A stretch of DNA of 64,000 nucleotides, taken from contig NW_024882776.1 in NCBI RefSeq assembly GCF_019059575.1, forward strand, positions 1 through 64,000, in the 5' to 3' direction. The notes beneath the pieces are model-generated. The model ran no database searches. It had not been told where the DNA came from and saw only the letters and a list, made by a program, of their open reading frames with translations. Of this stretch, positions 33,519 to 46,363 are shown in pieces. Position numbers and translations under genes: made by a program. Origin of the DNA: Amphibalanus amphitrite (taxonomy: Eukaryota; Arthropoda; Thecostraca; Balanomorpha; Balanidae). Within the stretch, counting starts at the first letter, position 1. The number at the start of each line of letters is the position of its first letter.

Positions 33519-35535
33519 TTGCTTACATGCCTATCGCGTTTACCCTCTGTATGTTGTACCTACGTGGAATGGATATATGAGGAGAAAAATTCCAGGCAGC
33601 TATTTTTGTTGGTAAATCGGGTAAAGTAAAACTGGCCTCTGAACGAAAATTTGGACTGAGTGAGATATGTCGGCTCTTTGGTGGTTTGGATAGGAGTTGA
33701 TGATTTTAATTGAAAGATTAAAAGGAAAGGGTTTCAAGACAATCGGCATGACAAACCAACACCTTACCTGCAGTTCAAGTTTGTCGATTTCTTCATCAAA
33801 ATCTAGTCTTGTCTAGTCCAAAAATCAAGATAAAATTACTGGATAGGTACAACTTCTTCTTCTGCACCTCACCTGCCACCCCCTACACTTCTGCCTTATT
33901 CTGATAAGTATCTTTACATAATTTTCACAAGAATGCCACTCAACGGGGTAGATCTAAAAGAGTGCAGGGCTTAAGTTTTGAGCTATAGAGTTCTCAGTGA
34001 TTTTGAGACACCCAATATGTCTTTGACACGCCGTATTTGTCTCTCACCGCCTGCGAATTCGGCGATATGATTGGTCGAAGGCCGAGGCTATGGGTCCAAG
34101 AAAAGGCCAAGATTCCTGCCAAGATTCTTACAGATAGCCAAGGCCGATGACTGACGTGACTGACGGCATGTTATTGCCCTTGGCATATTGCCAATGCACT
34201 GCTCCGTCATATCGGCAGTAATGTCAACAGTCATATCGGAAGTAATATGGTAGCTATACGCAAAAACCATTTGGTGTATGGCTACCATACTTTTCCGATA
34301 ACGAGACATTCTAGATCAATCTCTCTACTGTTGGCGACATCTGCTGAGAAATCCCAAGACCGAACGCAAGCACATAAAAGTAATGCACTCTAAGGATGCG
34401 TTCGAAATCTGGGAAGTGACGGATTTCATTCCTCAATGCGTGTCCCATGGCCTTCCCCATGCTGTTCGTTCCGCCATCTATTGTCATGTTTCGCATTCGC
34501 ACTTCATGAATTCACCACCCCGCCAAGTAGGTTGGTATCAAGTTGGTATAGGTGTCGCATTGTTCTGGTCGATCAGGCTGAGCCAGCTGTCTGGAGAGTG
34601 GAGCCGATCAAAAAAAAAAAAAAAACGCAGAAATTCAAAACACCGACTCCAAAGCAATGGCAGCATGCATATCAATAGAGCGTAATTCTGTCATGATTGC
34701 GTCAGAAGCAAACATAATGGAAAGAGTTTCTTGTGTGTCGGTAGGCGCGTGTGGAGTCGCTGGACCGACCGGGGACGTACCCAAGGGGGGACGGACGGGG
34801 TGCGCCTCCCCCTAGGGGTTTTCAGGGCCCATGCTGGCAGAAGGCCCACGCTGGCCAAAATCACGTCGGAGACGAACGAAATTCATGGGAATCCCCAAAA
34901 AATCACGTCAGGACTCAGGACAATCAAGGCTCTCCGACTCGCCTGCCACCTAGGGTCCTTCAATTTACTGCATGGGGCCTCCTGTGAATAACCGCTAGTG
35001 TCTGTGTCTGACCACTAGGACCCCTCTGACTCCTCGGGTAGAGGGCCCTCTGTAGGTAGGAGGCTCTCTCTACGGGATTCCTCCGCTCCCCCCCCCCCCC
35101 CCTCGGCCAAATTCTAGGTTATACGTGCCTGCGCTAAGCCGGGGTCGGAGAGAGGAGTTGACGAGTACGACCGAATGACAAGGAGTCACACTCGTCCTGA
35201 AAGTAAACATTTGGAATATAAACAATCCAAAGCTGTTCAGTATTTATATCATTCGAGAGCAGTGCCTTCAATTTGGATACACTTAGCATTCATTTCCCAC
35301 ACCCGTGTACACTCCACGAAGGCTTCTCCGCTGCGGACTCCCGCTTCCGCCGAATGCCGATGCGTCAGTTCTGTTATGGTCGGTAGTTGCGATTAACACG
35401 GCGATATCCCTGGAGCGACACAGGACGACCGAAACACGATGGCGGCGACCATGGAACTGTTTATTTTTTATGTGCTTCCATATGACCGGGGGGTGAGACC
35501 AAATGAAGGGAAAGGAAAACGTGCCCCATCACAAC
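33519..35535. other. Gene-poor stretch; distal part probably retroelement LTR
   Basis: No supported gene. From about 35536 downward (minus strand) the sequence likely belongs to the 3' LTR of the gypsy element. C-run at 35089-35102. Confidence 0.35.
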
Positions 35536-35550
35536 ACCCCCCCCCCCTCA
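35130..35550 (-). repeat. Candidate polypurine tract and 3' LTR start of the gypsy element
   Basis: On the minus strand, after pol, a purine tract TGAGGGGGGGGGGG (35550-35537) is followed at once by TGTTGTGATGGGG (from 35536), the usual PPT-then-TG start of an LTR. A TATA-like GATATAAATAC lies further down (about 35245). The other end of the LTR was not identified and no 5' LTR was found, so the extent is a guess. Confidence 0.4.
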
Positions 35551-35633
35551 AGACGCATGCGTCGGTACAAGATACGCATTGCGTCTAACACATAAACAAA
35601 AATGTACACCACACACAGTGTGGACGCACAAAC

Positions 35634-38600
35634 TCAGTCGTACGTCTGGTCCGCCCAGCGCACGGTCAGTCGGGGCGGACGGCGACGGCGGCGCGTCCCA
35701 CGGCGCACTGAGCTGGGGTCGTCGGCGCTGTTCCGCAGCACCGGAGGTGCCGGCTGTCCGCCCGCCGGCGCAGCGGCGGCGGTCTCATCCGTGCCGTCGG
35801 GTGCCGAGCTCGGAGCGAGCTGCTGCCGGCGCCCGGGTGCAGGTGTGGCGGCGCCCTCCGAGATGAGAGATCTCTGGGGTCGCAGATAGCGCTGGTTCCG
35901 CCAGTAGACTCGGCCACTGGGCAGCCGGACCAGGTAGTCGCGCCGCTGTCCGACCGCCGTGATGACGCCGACGCGGTCCCACAGCCCCGACCGCGGGTCT
36001 TGGACGAGCACACCTGACCCCTGGTGAGCGCGCTGTGCTGGCGGGCTGTCGTGTCGTACCGCTCGGCTGTTTTCTGTTGCTGCGCGGCGGCCCTGGCGTC
36101 ACAGTCGTCCGCCGCCCGCTGCCAGCAGTCGGCGAAGGCCCGGTGGTGCGCCGGCACTGCCGAGCTCAGCGGGTGGCCGAGCAGGACCTGAGCCGGAGAG
36201 CGGCCGTCGGCGCGCGGCGTGTTGCGCAGCTCCAGCAGCCCCTGCGCGTAGGCGTCCGTGTCGAGCTCACCGCTGCTGGTCGCCTTCTGGATGAGCCGTT
36301 TGGCGGCCTTGACCGCCGACTCGGCGTGCCCATTAGACTGAGGGTAGTGCGGTGTGGAGATCTGGTGCTCCACTCCCCAGCGGCGCAGAAACTCTCGGGT
36401 GAGCCGGGCGGTGAACTGAGGTCCACCGTCTGTCCGGAGGGTGGTAGGCACGCCGGTGGCCGCGAACATCTGGCGCAGGCCGCAGACCAGGTCTCTGGCA
36501 GTCGCCTCGCCGGCCACGTGCGACACAAACGGCCACCCCGACAGCCGGTCCGCGTATACCAGGAACGTGCGGCCGGCCCAGGCGAAGTAGTCAGCGGAGA
36601 CAGCCTCAAACACTCGTGATGGCGTCTTTTCCGGCATCAGCTGCTCCTTCTGCTGACTGGGCAGGTACCGCTGGCAGGCCGGGCACGCTCCGACATGGTT
36701 CGCAATGTCACTGTCCAGGAACGGCCAGTAGACTACCTGCCGCGCGCGGCGTTTGGTGCGCTCGACGCCCTGGTGACTGGCGTGCAAGCGCTCGAGCGTG
36801 GCGCGCCGCAGACTGGGCGGTATCACGAGCCGCTGGCCGCACACCACCAGGCCGTCGTCCACGGCCAGCCGGTCCCGAACTCCCCAGTACGGTCGGAGGC
36901 GCGGGTCCAGCTGTGACCGGTGCTCTGGAAACCCATTCAGGATCAGGTCAGTGAGTGCGATGAGCTCCGGATCGGCGGCGGCGGCGGCGCGCACCTCTGT
37001 CAGCGCCGCGTCTTTGAACGGGCTGGGACCGTCGTCCGCCCCGTCGGTGGCCAGCCGTGAGAGCACGCTGGCGAGCTGATGGCTGGCGTCCCTCTCGTCT
37101 TCCTCGTCCTCAGGCGCCGGGTCATCCACCGGCGCGCGCGACAGCGCGTCCGGAATGGCGTGCAGCTTGCCTTGCCGCCAGATGGCGAGCAGGTTGAACG
37201 GCGCCAGCCGTTCTCGTAGCCGCTGGAGCCGCGGATTTTCGATCTCCGCGAGGCTCTTACTGTTGAGGATCGGGATGAGCGGCCGGTGATCGGTCAGGAC
37301 TTCAAACCGCTGCACCCCGCTGAGATAGATGCTGCATTTCTTGCAGGCCCAGGCCAGGGCCAGCAACTCCAACTCGATCACGGCGTACCGCGACTCGGCG
37401 TCCGATAGGAAGCGTGAGCCGCACTGGATCAGTCGCCACCGGCCTGCGGCGTCTTGCTGCAGGCCGCTCGCTCCGGCCCAGGCCGCCGGAGCGAGCGGCG
37501 TCAGTCTCAAGGACTGTGCGGCGGCGAGGGTCGAAGAAGTCGAGCACGGGAGGCGATGTGAGTGCCATCTTCACCGCGCTGAACGCCTGCTCGTGCGCTG
37601 GCGTCCACAGCCACGCGTTCCGCGGCCGCAGCAGCTGTCTCAGCGGCTAGGCGGCGGCGGCGACCTCTGGGGAGAAGGCGCCGAGCTGGGTCACCAGGCC
37701 GAGGAACGACCGTAGGTCGGTGATGTTGCCCGGCCTGGGGAAGGCCTGGATGGCACGGACTTTCTTGCCGTCGGCGGTATAGCCAGCCGAATTGATGCGA
37801 AAGCCGCAGAATTCGACCTCGTCTTCCGCGAACTGACATTTGTCCGGGTTGAGTGTGATACCGTGCTGGTCACACCTCAGCAGAATCTGCCGCACGTGCT
37901 GCAGGTGGGCGGCGTAGTCAGCGTCATAGGCCAGGACGTCGTCCACGACCTTACACGTGCGCGGGATGTCGCCGAGCGCGGCGTCACCGCGCTGGTTATA
38001 CACGTCGCCAGAGCTGACGATTCCCATTGGAGCCCTCAGGTACCGGTAGCGGCCCCACGGCGTGATAAAACACGTCAGGTCTCTGTCTTCTGGCCGGATG
38101 GGGACCTGGTGGTACCCCGCCTTGCTGTCCAGCTTGGTGAAGTACGCAGCGCCGGGTGAGACGAAGGCGACTGCGTCTTGAGGCGAGCGGACCGGGTACG
38201 TCGGTCGCTTCACGAACCGGTTCAGTTTCGTGAAGTCCACGGTCAGCCGACAGCCGGACACTGTGCCGTCTGATGACCCCTTGGCCACAGGAACGATCGG
38301 ATGACACCAGTCTGTGGGGTGCTCCACCGGCTCGATGATGTCCTTTTCCATCAGCTCGTCGAGTTGCAGTCGCACGTCCTCTCGCCAACAGAACGGGATA
38401 TTCCGGGCGGTGGTCACAGCGTGAGGGACGGCGTCGTCCGTCAGCTCGATCTTCATCGGCTCCCCCGTCATCTTCCGCAGGGTCGACTTCGTATCGAAGA
38501 CCCTCGGGAACTCGGCTTTCAATTTGTCGAAATCTGCCCGCCGCTGCCGTGCGGAAGGGGTGCCACCGGCGGCCGGGCCGTGCGCGCGGCCGGGCGGCGG

Positions 38601-39335
38601 CGCGCGCGTAGGGCCGGGCGGCGGCGCCCGCCCGGTCGGGTCGGCGCCGGCCGAGCTGGCGGCCGGCCGGTCGGCGGCAGAGACGCGGCTTAGGTCCCGG
38701 GTCTCCTCAGGTGCCGCCGTCGTGCCGCTGCAGCGCCGTAGTGCGGGCTGGCTGCCGGCGGCGGGGGCCTCAGGCGGCTCGCCGGGCGGCGGCGGCTCCG
38801 GTGCCCCACCGTCCGTCCCAGTCTCGGCTGCCGAGCCGCGCTGGCAAATCTGCCGGGGAAAGCTCGCCGGTAGAATTCCCAGGCCGATACAATAGTGCCA
38901 CGACAGCAGTGGTGAGTGCAGTGCTCGCAGAACGGACACCTGCACGGTCTGTATGACGTCACCGAGCTGCAGGGTGAGGGCGCACGTGCCCACACAGTCC
39001 AGCCGGCGGCTGTCGGCGGCCCACAGCACAGCCGTGGAGGGCGTGAGGTCCGCTCTGCTCACTCCCATGGACTCGGCTTGTTGCAGTGAGAGGGCTGATA
39101 TCTCGGCGCCGGTGTCGGGCGTCCATACGGTCGACCGACCGCCTGACTCCCTTTGGCAGGTGAAGCTGACCTGCGGCGATCGGTGGGCCGTCACACTGTT
39201 GAGGCGCGCGCGCCGGCGTCCGGGCTGCCGGCGGCGCTGACTGCTGCCGGTTCCCCGTGTCTCTAGGGTTGTAGAGCCTGCTGCGTCCGGCCCCAGCTCG
39301 TCTGTTTCCATTAACACTCTGAAATGACAAAACAA
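35634..39335 (-). pseudogene. Ty3/gypsy-type retrotransposon pol, broken
   Basis: Domain order on the minus strand is retropepsin (DTGAE at about 39110), reverse transcriptase (LTVDFTKLN, FTKLDSKAGYHQ and VVDDVLAY in the YxDD position), Ty3-type RNase H (SRYAVIELELLALAWA, LTDHRPL) and integrase (HASHQGVERT zinc region, CPAC, SADYFAW, TDGGPQF, NGHAESAVKA), with a short C-terminal segment (LPSGRVYWRN). Protease-RT-RNase H-integrase order is that of Ty3/gypsy elements. Lesions: a TAG at 37647-37649 after the RT, a frameshift near 37470 within RNase H, and another near 36012. No gag frame and no 5' LTR were seen, so it is 5'-truncated or rearranged. Not functional as it stands. Confidence 0.88.
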
Positions 39336-41933
39336 TTAGCAATTAAAATCCAAGTTCAGCACTGACCAAGTTTAACCAAACTTGCCATTTACACATAACA
39401 CAGTGAGCTGTCAGAATGCTGTTCTTTTGTGCTTTGACCCAGTTGCAAAATAGGTACCTTCATACGTATATCATAGAAGTAATTACTGGTTATTATTATT
39501 GCAGGAATTTTTGCAGCATTCTCGTCAAGTAAAATACATTATCTTCTTTAAAAGGACCATAGTTTTGTACATCCTAACATCTTCAAGAAGCAGTGGTGGT
39601 ATATGCTGCTTTGCGCGCAACATCGGTCCCACTTTTGAAATACCAAATAACTGTTTCCCAATGACTTCGTATGAACAGCGTAGGCCCCGGGAAATAAATA
39701 ATAAGTGTAATATCTATAAAAAACAGTGAATATTTTTCGATGGAAACTAATGTACGCTAGTAGATATTCCTTTTTGCTCACTCTCATCCATTGGACAATG
39801 GACATCACTTTTATGCCAATTCATTAACTTTTTTGAAGGTGGGAGGGTCTCTTTAGGCGTTCAGGCTGCTCACCACCGAGAATTTATGCGGTACGCTGGT
39901 CAATCTAGCAGCAGATTCGCCCCGTGGGCAGCTCTGGAGAGGTTGTGGGGCGAGACGTCCCCGCCCCGGTCGTCGCGTGCTCGAACTGGCGAGCCGCCCT
40001 GAGTCTACTCAGCGGAGGAACGGCCGCCCAGGTGAGACCTCAACCTTCGGCGTAGAGATAGGCATGGAAAACCTTGTTGAACGTCGCCAAGCGTCGTTAA
40101 GCAATAGCAGTGGGCACCTAATTTTTGGCGCAAATCACTCAGGAATTTCGGCGCAAAATCGCTTGCACCGAATTTCGGCGCAAGATGGTCTCACCGGCGT
40201 CCGGCGTAGTGTACGGATGTTTTCCAGTCTGGCCCGGCCCGTGAGGAGTCTCATAAACAAGATATATTAAATATTAATTTTAATTCTGAAATAACTCCCA
40301 TGCCTGCATGAGAGGAGTGTGGTGAATTCAAAAAATGCAACTAGGTAATGCAGCCACTCGGGCGGAATTCAGCCATTCATCGTGCTGTTGGTTTTGTAGG
40401 TATTCGGAGCACTGCAGTGTACCAAAATCATATTTTTGCTTGGGTGTCAGAGGGGAAAATTGCTGACCAAAAAAAAAAAAAAACGATGAGAGTGAAAAAT
40501 TGTCGGTCAGGTAAGGCCCAAAAATAGTGGGAAAATGATCAAAGACATTACCTAATCTATCTACAATTGTGACAGATGTAAAACAACCATTCCCGCAACT
40601 GCTCCTTCTTGGTGGAATTGGGAGTGGAAAATTGGGCTTGAAAACTGGAGGTGAGAGTGGAAAATGCTTTTTGCATTTCAATGTTGTTTCCCACCCACAT
40701 CTACAAATTTTGGGACACTGCGCAGCAGTCAATGCTCATTATGGTTCAGTCGCAAGCCTTGCTTTAATCAACGACAGAAAATTATTTTTTCTATCATGCA
40801 TCATGAATTAACAAAAATTTTGTTCATATTTTTGTTTTTTACCTTTTCTCATTATTTCATGCACACCTTAAAATCATGAAACTGTAGGGAGCAACTGATT
40901 TGAAGATAGGAAGGTCCTTGCTACATTTCTCAATCAAAACATCTTTTTCCAAGCATACCTATCAACATCCTGGAAATATGACTAAGCAATATATTGAGGT
41001 TCCATACCCTTGACAAGGCAAATGCACCAACTTTTAAACCAAAACAACTTTACCAACTTTTAAATAAATGTGTGACTTCCACTGATACCTACTCCCTTAC
41101 AAAAAATCATTGCTGTTGCCTGCTGGATCGAAAAGCGAAAGAGCGCTCTCGCCCCTTCCGTGAGACCTTCACAAACTTACCAGGAGTCTGCAGTCAGAAC
41201 ACGGCATCGTATTCATATTGAAAAAGGGTATAACGTATAGAAGAGTAGCGACTAGCGTCTCACAGACCTTAGGCCAAAATATTTCTCTTGATGACATCCA
41301 CACAAGGCCAATGCAATGTAGATAGGCATATCCACAGTGTATATAGGCATATCAATATAGAAATGATATGTCCAAATATGTCTTTGCCGCGTCATAGTTG
41401 TAACGCACTGCGGGGAACTCCAGAGATCTGATTGGCTAATATTAGCCAATCAGTAGCATATGTTACTGGAAACTGTCATAGTGGAAGTAAATTGGTAGCT
41501 GTTTCAGCTACCAAACTGATGAAGGAAAAAGGTAAAATTGCTTATTTCACACGAACACCTGTCATACGCAAATCAAAGTAGAGCTAATGAAAATGGCATT
41601 ATCCCACAAAGGAAAGCCAATTTGCCACGTAAGCCACCATGAATAGATTTGCTGAGCTTGTCATCACGTGTTTTTAACAAAAAAAGTCAATGAAATAATG
41701 TAATTTACGAATTTCTAGCACTCACATGCATATTTTCGTCTGCACACCGAATTGCGTCCAGGATATTGGCCATGGCGTATTTCTCGGGAACCCTCTGTTA
41801 GTGGAAATTCCACTATCTGGCAACTAGCCCTATGTAAACGCGGCTATTGAGATGCATGCACATATTTAGACTGATCTCTGTCCTTACCTGATAGTGTCAG
41901 CAAGATAGGTGCTTTGATATAGACCACAAAGAT
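39336..41933. other. Gene-poor stretch
   Basis: No supported gene. Contains A/T runs, short phrases such as AATTTCGGCGCA repeated at 40143-40185 (also 31083), and near its end (41795-41850) an inverted copy of 27735-27782. Confidence 0.4.
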
Positions 41934-42971
41934 TTAACACGCGCACTGCAGGGGGGGGTTGTTTTCAACCCCCCCCCCCCCTGTGGTTTTTCGCAAATTG
42001 CGAGAAAACGGCGGCGCGTAGCGCCGCCAAATTTTGCATACCTGTTCTCACAACTTTTGCACACCTTGAGTAAAAATTTTGACCCCAGGTGACCTATGGT
42101 CAGGTCACCAGGTCAGGTCAAGTGACCCTACCTCGAAACGTAAATTTCGAAGTTTGCAATCCCACCAAGCCCACAGTTGTTGAGATATGATCTTGAAACC
42201 CACAGGAAATAGTAAAGTCATCACGAGCTACAACTTGTATATCTCGGAATTTTTATATCGATGACCTAAGGTCAGGTCATTTTTGCGACCGGCCCATTAT
42301 AAGTCAATGGGAGAAATTTCAACTTTCTCTGAATGCCATCCTATGACTTCAATACGCTCAGGATCATAGTATTACAGGTCCCTGTTGGTGATTTCACCGA
42401 AACATATCACTTATGACCTTTGGAAGGTGATCTCCAGGTCATCTTAGGTCACCTGAGGTCACCAGCGGTTTTTCTTCAATAACTTGAGATTGAGTAGAGA
42501 TAGAGACTCCGTTCGACGTTTATCGTGTTTTTCTCGTCAATGCGGATCGAATGATATGCAACATGACCTATTTCGGTCAGGTCATGACCTTGACCTGAGG
42601 TCAAATTTTCAACTTGACCTTTCGAGGTCATATTATATATCATTCGATGCGCCTTGACGAGCTAAGAACGATGGCGTTCGAATCGATCCTCTGTCTTGTG
42701 TGCAAGACAAGTTATTCAAGAAAAACTACCGCGAAATTCCTGTTGTGAAAATCGTAACATTTTGTCTTCGGTGACCTCTGGTGACCTCGTTTTTGACCTG
42801 ACCCAAAAATGATCTTAGTATTTCTTGTCGATCTCATCTTAACCTATCCAACGCCGTTTACCGCTTGTCGCTACGTTGCGCCGTTTTCGAGATCTCAGGG
42901 GGGGTTGTTTTCAACCCCCCCCCCCCCTGCAGTTCGTGTTCGGCTCAGACCCGCTGCAGTGCGCGTGTTAA
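41934..42971 (+). mobile_element. T7 TTAA element
   Basis: TTAA 41934-41937 then CACGCGCACTGCAGGGG. The right end CTGCAGTGCGCGTG is followed by TTAA 42968-42971. Doubled terminal motif at the right (CCCTGCAGTTCGTG, spacer, CGCTGCAGTGCGCGTG). GC hairpin at 42010-42030. A long imperfect internal palindrome (42533-42662) is centred on dense AGGTCA/TGACCT. Confidence 0.85.
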
Positions 42972-44590
42972 TATTTGTAAAATCAAAATGATGACTTTGG
43001 AGTATTTGCCCTTCACTTCCAACGGGAAGTCCAGAAATGGTTCAATAATATAGGTAAATGCTTGTTGCAAAATGCAAATGCTTGCATTGAGGCTGTGCAC
43101 CTCAATCTGCAAATATCAAACCATGTGGTTTGTATAATGGGTACATAGAAACAAGTTTTACACATCATGGGCTGATGCTAGGACCAGCTAGGATAAGAAA
43201 CAACATCAAGCTTAAATAAAACTTTTAATGAATACTTAATCTAAAATTCTTGAAATTCACAGAAGTGCAATCAGCAACAGAAACTTCAGGTTTGTCTTTT
43301 CCTTTTGAAGTATTTGTAGAATAAAATGCAATCAATGTATTGTACCACCTTCACATGCATTCCTAAATCAGTCAATTAGAACTGAACTTTGAACTGAAAT
43401 ATAAAACAAATGAAAGGAAAACGACTGTTTCTGCATCAACTATATAATAAAAATCATCCACAAGGGAATTTGTACAATATATGTTACTTTTGTTTGAAAA
43501 GTTCGATATTTCCTCAGTAGGTACCTATTGATTCCTCAACTTCGATAATTATTCCCCAACCTCAACCATTGTCTTATTTTATTCTTACCTAGGTAGATCC
43601 AACTAAGATCCAACCACTCTCTTCCGTCACTTCAAGTACACTTCACTGTCGCGCTACTATCCCAACGGTATTTTCAGAAGCTGCGCCGCGTTGTCACAAA
43701 TGCGCAGGGTTTGTGCTAGCGTTTTCGCTACTGAAATTTTTTCGTGTCTCCGGAGACAGCCGTAAGGTCTAGTTTCGCGGCAAGCGTCACAGAGAATCGT
43801 CTTTATGGATTCCGCCCGGCTCTAGGAGTCATCACCTTCTCACCACCTTCTGTCTCCGGTGTCTCCGGGGCAGCCTATGTATACTGTATAGTGTATAGTG
43901 TATATAGTGCTCTGTGCTGTGGAGTATGAAGTTCTCGTAATGAACTAAGACTCAATATGATTGATTTTTTTGCGTGCATCAAATAAAACTAGAAGAATTT
44001 GACACGTTAGGCGGCACGGGCGGACATCGATAGCAGCGCCTCTATCGGTCACTAGGGAAAGCTGGGCTGTAGGCGACGAAATACCGGCTGAGTTGTCACA
44101 AGTTAAATAGGTTTATAGACATCCGTCTTGTGAACAACTTGAACTTTTGTCCTCAATATTTATACAGGCATTTTTAGAAGTGCCTTCACATAGATTACAA
44201 ACCGTTTAAATTATTTTATTCACTTCAAGCCTTCCCTATTGTTCTTGATGATGCGGGAACTATTTCTAATTAGTGTTTCTAGCTTAGTAAAAGAACATAT
44301 TGTGCAAACGATGAAAAAAGCATAAATGGAAGATTTTAAATGCAATTTTCTGTAACAAATAATGGTAAATTCTCTACACATCAAGGAAAAGGTGCATGCT
44401 AACTGATAATTTAAAGTTCTTGGGGCCAGTTGGTTTCTTCTTTTCTTACGTCGCCCCAATGGCCGCGAATACACTTGTGATAACGCCTATCGAACAATGA
44501 AACGAGATTGTCAGATATCAAAGTGGTTGTGTCTCCGACGACCTTCCTTTATTGGATTGACTCTGTCTCCAACACCGGTTGGAGAGTTGA
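42972..44590. other. Gene-poor stretch
   Basis: No supported gene. It is AT-rich, with short direct repeats (gtatagtgtatagtgtatatag at about 43884). Confidence 0.4.
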
Positions 44591-44594
44591 CACC

Positions 44595-45329
44595 TTTTTT
44601 CACCTCTGGCCTTGCTCAGGCGCGTCGAATGGTATACTTTTTGTTCGGGTGAGGTCAACTTGAGGTGTTGACCTCGGGTCAAGGTCAGGTCAGAGACCCC
44701 TAGGTCGCGAAATTGGTCAAAGGAGGTCATGTTGCAATTATTCGATTCGGCACGTCTTCCTCAGTCCATTGGTGGCTTGACCGACTCGCTAGCTCCGTTT
44801 GATCGGGAGTTATTGACGAAAAGCTCGTATGACCCTAGTGACGTCATAAATGACGTCACGTAACGTCAACTATGCAAAATTGAAGCATCTAACCTTGCAA
44901 GGAGTGCATGAAATCACAATCCGTGTACTTGAGTTAGATAGTTTGAGATCGTTCCCGGCGCCAGAATAGCAGTTTTCATTTTTCTCAATTGACTTATAGT
45001 GTTGAGGTCACGTGACCGACCTGACCTCATGTGATCTTTAGAAAAAATCCTAGAGGTACAAGTTGTGAGACTTCTAGAAGATGCACGTACTGTAAGTTTC
45101 ATCCACCTGTAAAAGCTCCTCTGGGACTGAGGGCGTTGCGAAGTTGCGGCATCTGAGGACCGTCCACTTATTGACGTCATAGGTCAGTAACCTGACCTGA
45201 GAACATCTGGTTGGTGTCACAAGATTCGGCTTGAATCAAAGGTCAGGTATCCTAGTTTCAGCTCTCTGTTGCTGGCGTGTTCGGATCTATCGCGAAAAAA
45301 AAAACTAGGGGGGGGGCGGCGAGGATTAA
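44595..45329 (+). mobile_element. T4 TTAA element, 5'-truncated
   Basis: Matches positions 17135-17890 of the T4 copy in unit B (tgctcaggcgcgtcgaatg through to the G-rich right end). It ends GGCGGCGAGGA before TTAA 45326-45329. More diverged than the next copy and lacking its left end. Confidence 0.75.
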
Positions 45330-46363
45330 CCCTCGCCGGACCTATTGGTTTTCTACATACGCGCCGGCCGAGGAGGGGGGCGGGTACGACCCCCCCCCTC
45401 GCCGTTTCGCCCCTGATGGAGCTAGCGCGTCGCGGAAAAAACGAACGTGTGCGCCGTTACGAGACGCAGAGATTGGTACCCGATTTTAAGGTCCTAGGTC
45501 AACCGGTGACCTCTGAGGTCAGGTCAAGTGCCCCAGGGTACGGTTCAGTTTTTGGTGAATAACTTCGCAAAAAAACGGCCGCAGAGCGGCGATTTTGGCA
45601 GCATCGTGTTCGCTTCGCTCAGGCGCGTCAAATGATATACTTTTTGTCCGGGTCAGGTCAACTTGGGGTGTTGACCTCAGGTCAAGGTAAGGTCAGCACC
45701 CCAAGGTCACGAAGTTGGTTGAAAGAGGTCATGTAGCATATCATTCGATTCGGCAGGTCTTCCTGAGTCCATTGGTGGCTTTCTCGACTCGCTAGCTCAA
45801 TTTGATCAAGAGTTATTGACGAAAAACTAATATGACCTTGATGACGTCATAAATGACGTCACGCAAGGTCAACATTGCAAACGTGACGCATCTAACCTTG
45901 CAAGGAGTGCATCAAATCACGATTCCGTGTGCTTGAGATAGTTGGAGATCGTTCCCGGCGCCAGAATAGCAGTTTTTATTTTCCCCCATTGACTTATAAT
46001 GGTGAGGTCACGAAAATGACCTGACCTCATATGACCTTTAGGAAAAATCCGAGATATACAAGTTGTGAGACTCATAATGGATACTAGATCCTGCAAGTTT
46101 CATTTCCCTGTGACATCTCCTCTGGCAGTGAGGGCGTTGCGAAGTTGCGACATCTGAAGACCGTGCAGAGGTTCACTTATGACGTCATAAGTCAGTGACC
46201 TGACCTGACCCAAAAATGCGGTTGGTGTCAAAAGATGCGGCTTGGATCAAAGGTCAGGTATGCTAAGTTTCAGCTCTCTATCGCCAGCGTGTTCGGAGCT
46301 ATCGCGAAAAACCCTATGGGGGGGGCGGCACCCGCCCACACCCCCTCGGCCGGCGAGGGTTAA
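45326..46363 (+). mobile_element. T4 TTAA element (copy 2, full length)
   Basis: TTAA 45326-45329 then CCCTCGCCGGACC. The right end CGGCCGGCGAGGG abuts TTAA 46360-46363. Near-identical by eye to 16863-17886, including TGACGTCATAAATGACGTCA (45841-45860). Confidence 0.9.
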
